DNA of 7,778 bases from Candidatus Omnitrophica bacterium UBA5776 (GTDB lineage Bacteria; Omnitrophota; Gorgyraeia; Gygaellales; Profunditerraquicolaceae): assembly GCA_002418595.1 (NCBI GenBank), contig DIEK01000099.1, forward strand, positions 2,074 through 9,851, in the 5' to 3' direction. The notes under the pieces are model-generated. The model was given only the letters and a program-made list of their open reading frames with translations. It was not told the DNA's origin and made no database searches. Below are positions 1-5,542 of the stretch, one piece after another. The position numbers and the translations under genes are program-made. Within the stretch, counting starts at the first letter, position 1; every line of letters begins with the position of its first letter.

Positions 1-762
1 GTGGTATTGACGCTCTGCCCGCCGGGGCCCGAAGAACGAAAAACGTCTATGCGCAGGTCTTTCTCTTCTATCTTGAAATCGACGTCGTCCTCTATTTCCG
101 GGACGACGTCCACGGAGGCAAAAGAAGTGTGTCTGCGTTTATTGGCGTCAAAAGGAGAGATGCGCACCAGACGGTGGACGCCGCGCTCGGACCTCAAATA
201 GCCGTAGGCGTATTCTCCGCCCACATACAACGTAGCGTTCTTAACACCGGCCTCTTCCCCGTAAAGGATATCCACCATTCTGGTTTCATATCCTTTATCT
301 TCGGCCCAGCGCGCGTACATCCTGAGCAGCATCTGCGCCCAGTCGCATGATTCAGTCCCGCCGGCCCCGGCGTTGACGCTCAAGAAAACGCTGTTGGCGT
401 CGAACCTTCCGCTTAAAAGAGTCTTCAGCTCCAGTCTCTCCACGCTGCGGGACAACGTTTCCACCCCGAAGCTTATCTCGGCTGCCAAATCACCGTCATC
501 TTCCTTAAGCAGTTCTGCCAGTTCCCGCAATTCTCTGTGTCTGGATACCGTTTCCTGCCAGGGACCGACGACCGCCTTCAGAGACTTCAGGCGTTTCACC
601 ACGGAATTGGCCTTTTCCTGGTTGTCCCAAAAGCCCGGCTCCGTCATCTCCGAGGAAACCCGTTCAACCTGTTTCAGTTTTTCTTCTATGTCAAAGATAA
701 CCTCTAAGCTGTTCGAGCTTTGCGTGAATACGCTCCAGACTGGTCTTTATATTGTCTATCAT
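1..762 (-). CDS. prfB: Peptide chain release factor 2 (RF2), 3' end cut by window edge, with programmed +1 frameshift
   Basis: RF2 recognises UGA and UAA stop codons and triggers peptide release on the ribosome. The gene is read in two frames. ATG at 762 opens a 23-codon leader ending in an in-frame TGA at 693-691. After a +1 shift, translation continues from GAC at 692-690 and stays open to the window edge (about 230 further codons). The continuous product shows the RF2 coiled-coil N-terminal domain, the A-G-A-G-G-T-E-S segment, the stop-codon-reading SPF tripeptide (158-150, about residues 202-204) and the GGQ peptidyl-hydrolysis motif (23-15, about residues 247-249). SPF rather than PxT distinguishes RF2 from RF1. 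Roughly 110 C-terminal residues lie outside the window. A purine-rich ribosome binding site (AGAGG, 772-768) sits 5 nt before the ATG. The gene starts 39 nt after the PilT-like gene, probably on the same transcript. Identification is very secure. Confidence 0.97.
690..710 (-). promoter_or_regulatory. prfB: RF2 autoregulatory +1 programmed frameshift site
   Basis: Read on the minus strand, the site holds a Shine-Dalgarno-like AGAGG (705-701), a short spacer, then the slippery codon CTT (696-694) followed by TGA and C (693-690). This is nearly the E. coli prfB site, which has AGGGGG, TAT, CTT TGA C. In the known mechanism, low RF2 lets the ribosome pause at UGA and slip forward one base on CTT, so RF2 regulates its own synthesis. 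The shift is at codon 24 here and at codon 26 in E. coli. The internal SD is slightly weaker than in E. coli because an A interrupts the G run. Confidence 0.95.
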
Positions 763-801
763 CTCTTCCTCTCTTTGTAAAACGGCGTTGCCGGCCGCTT
801 C

Positions 802-1878
802 TCAGCCCCGGCAGATGCCTCTCAGGGCGAGCATGAATTCGTCTTTGTTATCACAGAACATCAGGGCGGTCTCTTCCGTTATCTTTCCTTCTCTGACGAG
901 TTTTACCAGCGCCTGGCTGAAAGACTGCATACCGTATACGGCGCCGTCGTCGACGAACTGGGGGATTTCCCAGGTCTTTCCTTCCCTGAGCAGACGGCTG
1001 ATGGTGGGAGTCTGCAGCATGGTTTCGTAAGCGGGGAGCCGTCCCTTCCCCTCTTTGGAAGGGAGAAGCCGCAGGGAAATTACCCCTTTAAGCAGATAGG
1101 ACAGTTGAGTCCTTACCTCGGCATGCTGATGCGGAGGGAAAAAATTAACGATGCGTTCCAGCGTTTGCGGGGCGTTAACGGTATGCAAAGTACTAAATAC
1201 CAGCACGCCGGTCTCGGCGGCGGTGAGCGCGGCGGACATAGTCTCGTAATCCCTGATGTTGCCGATGAAAATCACGTCCGGGCTCTGCAGTGTGAACGCG
1301 CGCAGCGCTACCGCATATGAAGACACGTCTATCCCCAGCTCCCTCTGATTTATGATGGAACGCTTGTCCTTGAAGGTGAACTCGATCGGTTCTTCCACAG
1401 TCAGGATGTGCTTGTTGGCGTTATTGTTCACGTACTCGATCATACTGGCTATCGTGGTGGATTTGCCGCTGCCCACGCTGCCCGTCAGAAGGATCAACCC
1501 TCTTTTCTCCATGGAGAGCCTGGAGAGGATATCGGAAGGCAGATGTAATTCCTCGAAAGTCTGTATGGCGGACCGGATGCTCCTGACCACCAGCGCCGGC
1601 CAATTTCTCTGCATGAAGATGCTGATACGGAAACGGTTATCCAGTTCCGGGACATACACTCCGAAGTCCACGTCCAGCGTACGCTGAAAGAAGTCCTTTA
1701 ACTCGTTTGAGGTCAATTCCTTGACCGCTTCGTTTACCTCGTCAAGGGTGATCACCCTTTCGTCAATGGAGACGACCTCGCCGTCTATGCGCAGGCGCAC
1801 GTTTGACCCGGCGCGGAAGAACATGTCCGAAGCGTTCCTGTCCAGCATCATCTTGAGATAATTCTTGATATTGGTCAT
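802..1878 (-). CDS. PilT/PilU-like type IV pilus retraction ATPase family protein with atypical Walker B
   Basis: This is a 358-residue secretion-superfamily ATPase of PilT/PilU size and layout. A small N-terminal PAS-like domain occupies about residues 1-110. The RecA-like domain follows, with Walker A G-S-V-G-S-G-K-S-T (133-141), an E-E-P-I-E-F segment (162-167), Walker B region D-V-I-F-I-G-N-I-R-D (201-210) and the His box S-T-L-H-T (229-233). The C-terminal region keeps PilT-type signatures (R-E-G-K-T and G-M-Q near 298-318). PilT proteins power pilus retraction at the inner-membrane base. Here the Walker B glutamate is Asn207, and the usual Arg in the A-L-R-x-D-P-D stretch is not Arg, so ATP hydrolysis may be impaired. 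A strong SD (GGAGGT, 1890-1885) 6 nt upstream fixes the start. It precedes prfB and follows the alkyltransferase gene. No other pilus gene is in the window. Family is secure; catalytic competence and the choice between pilT and pilU are not. Confidence 0.9.
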   Translation of the reverse strand: MTNIKNYLKMMLDRNASDMFFRAGSNVRLRIDGEVVSIDERVITLDEVNEAVKELTSNELKDFFQRTLDVDFGVYVPELDNRFRISIFMQRNWPALVVRSIRSAIQTFEELHLPSDILSRLSMEKRGLILLTGSVGSGKSTTIASMIEYVNNNANKHILTVEEPIEFTFKDKRSIINQRELGIDVSSYAVALRAFTLQSPDVIFIGNIRDYETMSAALTAAETGVLVFSTLHTVNAPQTLERIVNFFPPHQHAEVRTQLSYLLKGVISLRLLPSKEGKGRLPAYETMLQTPTISRLLREGKTWEIPQFVDDGAVYGMQSFSQALVKLVREGKITEETALMFCDNKDEFMLALRGICRG

Positions 1879-1902
1879 AATGGCACCTCCGCTGTCGCCT
1901 AT

Positions 1903-1919
1903 GGGGAGATCATCTTCCC
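1903..1919 (-). other. Small inverted repeat in the leader of the PilT-like gene
   Basis: On the minus strand GGG-a-AGA, a three-base loop, and TCT-c-CCC form an imperfect hairpin between the candidate promoter at 1954-1962 and the ribosome binding site at 1885-1890. There is no T-run after it, so it is not an intrinsic terminator. It may be an mRNA leader structure or chance. Confidence 0.25.
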
Positions 1920-1953
1920 GCCGCCACTTATCCGAAAAAAACCTTAAGTTCTG

Positions 1954-1962
1954 ATTATATCA
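1954..1962 (-). promoter_or_regulatory. Candidate extended -10 promoter for the PilT-like gene and prfB
   Basis: The minus strand reads TGA followed directly by a perfect TATAAT (1959-1954), giving the extended -10 pattern TGnTATAAT. The TG belongs to the stop codon of the alkyltransferase gene. No good -35 lies at 16-18 bp; a TTGAGC occurs only at 20 bp, which fits an extended -10 promoter that needs little -35. Transcription would start near 1947 and give a leader of about 70 nt. Confidence 0.45.
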
Positions 1963-2244
1963 TATCTTGGCCGTTTTTCGCTCAAATTCTATCAAAAACT
2001 TCTTCATCTCCCTGCCGTAAACATATTCCCCGGCATCTCCTCCGCTTTTCACCACACGGTGGCAAGGGATGAGCATCGGCCAAGGGTTATTTTTCAGGGC
2101 GGTCCCCACGGCACGGCAGGCCAGCTCATTCCCCATCTTAGCCGCCACCCATTTATAAGTGCGCACTTGACCGTAGGGAATGGAAGCGACGGTAAGATAC
2201 ACTTCAAGCGCGAATGGACTCAGACCGGTTCTCTTTTTTTTCAT
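1960..2244 (-). CDS. Single-domain methylated-DNA-[protein]-cysteine S-methyltransferase (AGT/Ogt C-terminal domain only)
   Basis: O6-alkylguanine-DNA alkyltransferases remove an alkyl group from guanine by transferring it irreversibly to a cysteine. This 94-residue protein is the DNA-binding/catalytic domain alone. It has the I-P-x-G-x-V-x-T-Y segment (22-30, with the Tyr that helps flip the base), an R-A-V-G segment with the arginine finger (R44) and the active-site P-C-H-R-V (60-64, Cys61). The N-terminal domain of Ada, Ogt and MGMT (about 70-80 residues) is absent. In size it resembles alkyltransferase-like (ATL) proteins, but those replace the Cys, usually with Trp, and this one keeps it. 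Its ATG overlaps the uvrC stop (ATGA, 2241-2244), so translation is probably coupled to uvrC. It may be a working one-domain alkyltransferase, a lesion sensor feeding excision repair, or both. Family certain; exact activity inferred. Confidence 0.92.
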   Translation of the reverse strand: MKKKRTGLSPFALEVYLTVASIPYGQVRTYKWVAAKMGNELACRAVGTALKNNPWPMLIPCHRVVKSGGDAGEYVYGREMKKFLIEFERKTAKI

Positions 2245-3521
2245 TTTCCCAGCATTTTTTTATTGCGCAGAAGGCGATGATAAGAAACCGCAAATCTGTG
2301 CGCTTCGTCGCGGATCCTGCGCAGCAGGTTAAGACCGGCGCTTTCCCCGGAAAAGACCATTTCCCTTCCGTCGGCGAAACATACCTTCTCCATACTCCTT
2401 GCGGAACGTCCTCTGCGGGCGGCGCCCCGTTCCGGTTTCGCTATACCTATCAGCGGAATACCGAAAACCCCGGCCTCGGACAGTCCGGAAAGAGCGGAGG
2501 AAACCTGGCCTCTGCCTCCATCTATGATGATCAAGTCGGGCAGCGGCAGATTCTCCCTGAGCAGCCGGGAATAACGGCGAAAAACGACTTCCTTCATCAT
2601 GGCGAAATCGTTCATCCCCTGTTCCTGTTTTATGCGGAAACGGCGGTAATTATGCTTATCCGGACCGCCGCCGCTGAAAGAAACAAGAGAACCGCACGAT
2701 TCCCTCCCCTGGATGCAGGAGATATCGAAAGCCTCTATGCGTTCCGGGACGCTCTTCAGCCGCAGCCTGCGCTTCAGATCATCCAATTCCCTGCGGCTGC
2801 CTCCAGCCCTCATCGCGGACAAAGCGGAGATCTGATCCCGTAATCCGGCCGCCGCCTCAAAATCCTTTTCTCCGGCTGCCTGTTCCATTCTGGCCGACAG
2901 GTCGGCGATGAGTATCTCATAATTTCCTTCCAGGAAGAGCTTGACGCGCCTGATGACGGCGGCGTAATCCTCCGGAGAGATGCGTCCCGCGCAGGGAACT
3001 GGACAAAGTCCGAGCCTGGAATAAAGACAAGGCTTTTTCGGCAGTTTCGCGCAGGAACGAAACCCGAAAAGCCTGCGCACGATCTTCAAAGCGGACCTGG
3101 CGGAAGCCGCGTCGGTATAAGGTCCGTAATACCCCGCCCCGGCTTCCGGTTTCCCCCGCTTGCGCACCAGCATTACGACAGGAAAATCGCCGCCGCCGAT
3201 ACTTATGAACGGGAATGTTTTGTCGTCTTTCCTGGATACGTTATAATGCGGCTGTTTTTCTTTTATAATTGAGGCTTCAAGCAGATCCGCTTCCCGTTCG
3301 CTGCCGGTGGTGACGAAATCTATCCGCTCTGTTTTTTCCACCAAAGCGGCTGTCCTGGCCGGATGCGGACCGGAAAAGTAGGAAGAAACCCTTTTTCTTA
3401 AGGACTTCGCTTTCCCGACGTAAAGAAGCGCACCGACCGCGTTTTTAAAAAAATACACCCCGGGACCGTCCGGCAGTGCCGCGGCCCTTTTTCTTAAAAT
3501 CAAAGTTTTTTCTTCATCCAT
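2241..3521 (-). CDS. uvrC: UvrABC excinuclease subunit C, compact form lacking the C-terminal (HhH)2 domain
   Basis: UvrC makes both incisions in nucleotide excision repair. The 426-residue protein has a GIY-YIG nuclease domain for the 3' cut (G-V-Y at 21-23, Y-V-G at 34-36). Four cysteines at 157, 165, 173 and 177 match the conserved UvrC cluster reported to hold [4Fe-4S]. A UVR (UvrB-binding) motif lies near 207-236. The RNase H-like 5' nuclease domain has D266, D305, D334 (I-D-G-G-R-G-Q) and H408 (D-E-A-H-R-F-A). Typical UvrC is about 550-620 residues. This one ends right after the nuclease domain with no helix-hairpin-helix tail and has only about 30 residues between UVR motif and nuclease. 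The start at 3521 overlaps the end of murJ by 22 nt and has a GGGAG motif 11 nt upstream. An upstream ATG at 3563 would add 14 residues that do not look like family sequence. Next gene overlaps by ATGA. Confidence 0.95.
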   Translation of the reverse strand: MDEEKTLILRKRAAALPDGPGVYFFKNAVGALLYVGKAKSLRKRVSSYFSGPHPARTAALVEKTERIDFVTTGSEREADLLEASIIKEKQPHYNVSRKDDKTFPFISIGGGDFPVVMLVRKRGKPEAGAGYYGPYTDAASARSALKIVRRLFGFRSCAKLPKKPCLYSRLGLCPVPCAGRISPEDYAAVIRRVKLFLEGNYEILIADLSARMEQAAGEKDFEAAAGLRDQISALSAMRAGGSRRELDDLKRRLRLKSVPERIEAFDISCIQGRESCGSLVSFSGGGPDKHNYRRFRIKQEQGMNDFAMMKEVVFRRYSRLLRENLPLPDLIIIDGGRGQVSSALSGLSEAGVFGIPLIGIAKPERGAARRGRSARSMEKVCFADGREMVFSGESAGLNLLRRIRDEAHRFAVSYHRLLRNKKMLGK

Positions 3522-5086
3522 CCCAGCAACTCTCCCGGCTCCGGACACCTTAACATCTTGCATATTGCGAGATATACGGCGCAGCAGCAGACAAAGTACA
3601 CGGCCAGCAATGCCGCGTGAAAAAAGAAACCATCGCCCCGGCAGTGGCCGGGCAGTCTCGACGAAATAAAAAAACAGGCGTATCCGGCGGCCGCGCCGGC
3701 GGCGAGCAGCTTCGTCAAAGAAACCGCTATCACCCTAAGATCAAGCCCCCCTGTTTTTTTGTCGAGTATCCGGATAAGCATAAGGAAAGAAACGATTCCC
3801 GACACGGAACTTGCCAGGGCCAGCCCTTTTATTTTTAAAGGAAACATCAATAAAGCATTAAGTATGACGTTGATCGCCAGCGCCGCCGCTGATACCTTCA
3901 CAGGGGAGGCTGTATCATGCATGGCGAAAAAGCAGGAATTCAGCACTTTACTGCCGGCATAAGCGCATAGTCCTATGCTGTAACAGGAGAGCGCATCCGC
4001 CGTGGCGGACGAAGCGTAGGCGTCGAACCTGCCTCCGCTAAAAATCCCTTCTATGAGCCGGCCGGAAAGAGCAATAAAAAATGCCGACGCCGGTACCATC
4101 AGAAAGAACACCTGGCGCAGGCTGGTCACAAGAGTGGTCTTGAGATCGCCGGTCCCGTCATCGCCTGCGGCCTGTGCGGACATCAGCGGCAGGGACGCCT
4201 GCGCCACGGCGTTGCCGAATATCCCCACAGGAAATTGCACCAGTCTGTAGGCGAAATAAAGCACGGCTACTCCGCCCTCTCCCACGGCGAAAGCCAGCGA
4301 GCCGAAAACCGAATCGACGAAATTATTGAGCTGATAAATACACGTGCCGAATAATCGCGGCACGAGAAGACGGACGACCTCGGCCGCGCCCGGATGGCTG
4401 AATTTAGTCAAGAACCCCTTTACGCGGAATCCGCGGGCGTAGAGAGCCGGGATCTGCGCCGCCAACTGCAGAACCCCGCCTATCAGGATGCCGGAGGCCA
4501 GGCCGGTTATCCCTTCCCCGAAAAAAAGGGCGCAAAGAATAATTGAAATATTCAACAGGCACGGCGCAAATGCCGGAGCCTTGAAATGACCTAAGGAATT
4601 CAGCATGGCCATGGTATATGCCGCCAGGCTTATCAGCAGTAAATAAGGAAAAACCAGCCTGTTAAGCAGCACTGTCGTCTGGAATTTGACTGGGTCTGCG
4701 GTGAATCCCGGAGCGAAAACCCTGATTATAAAGGGAGAAAAGACCACGCCGGCCAGGACTATCGCCGCAAGCACGACCAGAAGGACGTTAAGCAGGACAT
4801 TGGCCAGTTCCCAGAACTCGGCCTTGTCTCGCCTGAGGGCGTAGCGGCTGAACACCGGCACAAAAGCCGAATTCACCGCGCCTTCTCCGACTATATCACG
4901 AAAGAGATTCGGGATGCGGAAGGCCACGACGAAAGCCTGGGCGTAAACGTATACGCCGAACATGCGGGCTATGACTATGTCCCGGCAGAAACCGAGGATG
5001 CGGGAACACAGGGTCGCCGCACCGATCAATCCGGCGGAACGCATCATCCCCCTGCATTGGTTATGTAACTCTCTTGTCACGGGCAT
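3500..5086 (-). CDS. murJ: Lipid II flippase MurJ (MviN family, MOP superfamily)
   Basis: MurJ moves lipid-linked peptidoglycan precursor across the inner membrane. The 528-residue product is almost entirely hydrophobic helices (about 14 expected for the family). It opens with the signature around S-R-I-L-G-F-C-R-D (28-36) and F-R-I-P-N-L-F-R-D (56-64), followed by G-E-G-A-V-N-S-A-F. R29, R35, R63 and R281 align with the cavity arginines 18, 24, 52 and 270 of E. coli MurJ. The position of E. coli Asp39 is Gln50 here. An ATG at 5086 gives the longest reading, but AAGGA directly abuts it. The GTG at 5080 has that AAGGA at an ideal 6 nt, and ATGs at 5047 and 5044 align best with the E. coli N-terminus, so the true start is probably one of these. 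It overlaps uvrC and diverges from rpsT. I found no convincing minus-strand promoter in the AT-rich gap before it. Confidence 0.96.
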   Translation of the reverse strand: MPVTRELHNQCRGMMRSAGLIGAATLCSRILGFCRDIVIARMFGVYVYAQAFVVAFRIPNLFRDIVGEGAVNSAFVPVFSRYALRRDKAEFWELANVLLNVLLVVLAAIVLAGVVFSPFIIRVFAPGFTADPVKFQTTVLLNRLVFPYLLLISLAAYTMAMLNSLGHFKAPAFAPCLLNISIILCALFFGEGITGLASGILIGGVLQLAAQIPALYARGFRVKGFLTKFSHPGAAEVVRLLVPRLFGTCIYQLNNFVDSVFGSLAFAVGEGGVAVLYFAYRLVQFPVGIFGNAVAQASLPLMSAQAAGDDGTGDLKTTLVTSLRQVFFLMVPASAFFIALSGRLIEGIFSGGRFDAYASSATADALSCYSIGLCAYAGSKVLNSCFFAMHDTASPVKVSAAALAINVILNALLMFPLKIKGLALASSVSGIVSFLMLIRILDKKTGGLDLRVIAVSLTKLLAAGAAAGYACFFISSRLPGHCRGDGFFFHAALLAVYFVCCCAVYLAICKMLRCPEPGELLGWMKKKL

Positions 5087-5110
5087 TCCTTGACAGGTGA
5101 TAATAAAATA

Positions 5111-5139
5111 TTGATTAATTACCGGCGCCGTTGTATAAT
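5111..5139 (+). promoter_or_regulatory. Promoter of rpsT
   Basis: TTGATT (5111-5116) and a perfect TATAAT (5134-5139) are separated by the ideal 17 bp, giving a good sigma70-type promoter reading toward rpsT. Transcription would start near 5146, leaving a leader of about 73 nt. The spacer contains the GC palindrome CGGCGCCG (5123-5130), which is conspicuous in otherwise AT-rich DNA and could be a protein site or chance. A second TATAAT (5193-5198) close to the gene has no good -35. Confidence 0.75.
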
Positions 5140-5168
5140 TGGACTTCGGGTCAATCCGTCGTCTAACC

Positions 5169-5183
5169 GTCTGATGACCAGAC
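5169..5183 (+). other. Small hairpin in the rpsT leader
   Basis: GTCTG, a five-base loop and CAGAC form a perfect 5-bp stem within the predicted 5' untranslated region of rpsT. S20 mRNA is translationally autoregulated in E. coli, so a leader structure is plausible, but a stem this short can arise by chance and I cannot match it to a known S20 element. Confidence 0.25.
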
Positions 5184-5218
5184 TTTTATGTATATAATAA
5201 ATTCACAAGGAGAAAGTT

Positions 5219-5482
5219 ATGCCAAGAAGACGCAGCTCCATATTAATGAACAAATTAAGCAAGAAAAGACACCTGCGTAATTTCAAGATCAAGAAAGAAC
5301 TCAAGAAAAAGATCAAGGAATTACAGATGCTTGTAGCGTCCAAGAACACCCAGGAAGCGCAAAAAGCCCTTAAAGAAGTTTTTTCTAAACTGGACAAGGC
5401 CGCCAAGAAAAAGATTATTCATCCTGCCACGGCCGACCGCCGCAAATCGCGTCTAAACAAAAAAGTAATGAAGACGGCCTGA
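5219..5482 (+). CDS. rpsT: 30S ribosomal protein S20
   Basis: S20 is a primary 16S rRNA-binding protein of the small subunit body. The 87-residue product has family length, is very rich in Lys and Arg, and is predicted to be all helical. It opens with a basic M-P-R-R-R-S-S segment and carries the later conserved region A-x-K-x-x-A-Q-K-A-L near 40-50. The tail has I-I-H-P-A-T-A-D-R-R-K-S-R-L (66-79), which matches the conserved I-H-x-x-x-A-A-R-x-K-S-x-L end of S20. A clear ribosome binding site AAGGAG (5207-5212) lies 6 nt before the ATG. It is the only plus-strand gene in the window and forms its own transcription unit with a promoter upstream and a terminator downstream. It is divergent from murJ and convergent with holA; rpsT is often found near murJ in bacteria. 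Confidence 0.97.
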   Translation: MPRRRSSILMNKLSKKRHLRNFKIKKELKKKIKELQMLVASKNTQEAQKALKEVFSKLDKAAKKKIIHPATADRRKSRLNKKVMKTA

Positions 5483-5508
5483 AGCTCGTTTCTATAGTTG
5501 ACACCTGT

Positions 5509-5542
5509 AAGCCGCCGGTGAATTCTTGCCGGCGGTTTCTTT
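5509..5542 (+). terminator. Rho-independent terminator of rpsT
   Basis: CCGCCGG (5512-5518) pairs perfectly with CCGGCGG (5529-5535) around a 10-nt loop. The stem can be extended by A-T pairs on the outside and is followed by TTTCTTT (5536-5542). The T-run overlaps the last two bases of the holA stop codon (5541-5543). On the minus strand the hairpin is not followed by a T-run, so it should terminate mainly rpsT, although it may also protect the 3' end of the holA transcript. Confidence 0.9.

Noticed and set aside
373..780. A Ser-rich 135-codon plus-strand open frame
   Set aside because: Antisense to prfB, including its frameshift site; low-complexity Ser content is a by-product of the opposite strand.
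763..801. Possible terminator or attenuator between the PilT-like gene and prfB
   Set aside because: Only a 4-bp CGGC/GCCG stem with a 3-nt loop followed by TTTT; too weak to call.
2214..2843. A 209-codon plus-strand open frame
   Set aside because: It lies wholly antisense to the conserved uvrC gene and its translation has no recognisable motif; it is a shadow of uvrC codon usage.
2241..3521. uvrC as a frameshifted or truncated pseudogene
   Set aside because: All catalytic residues are intact, the stop overlaps the next gene as a neat ATGA, and no HhH-like sequence follows in another frame.
5087..5160. Minus-strand promoter for murJ
   Set aside because: TTGACC and AT-rich hexamers are present, but no pair has acceptable spacing and match; I could not support a specific site.
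5203..5406. A hydrophobic 67-codon frame antisense to rpsT
   Set aside because: Lys codons (AAG, AAA) read in reverse give Leu and Phe, producing a false membrane-like peptide; S20 on the other strand is certain.
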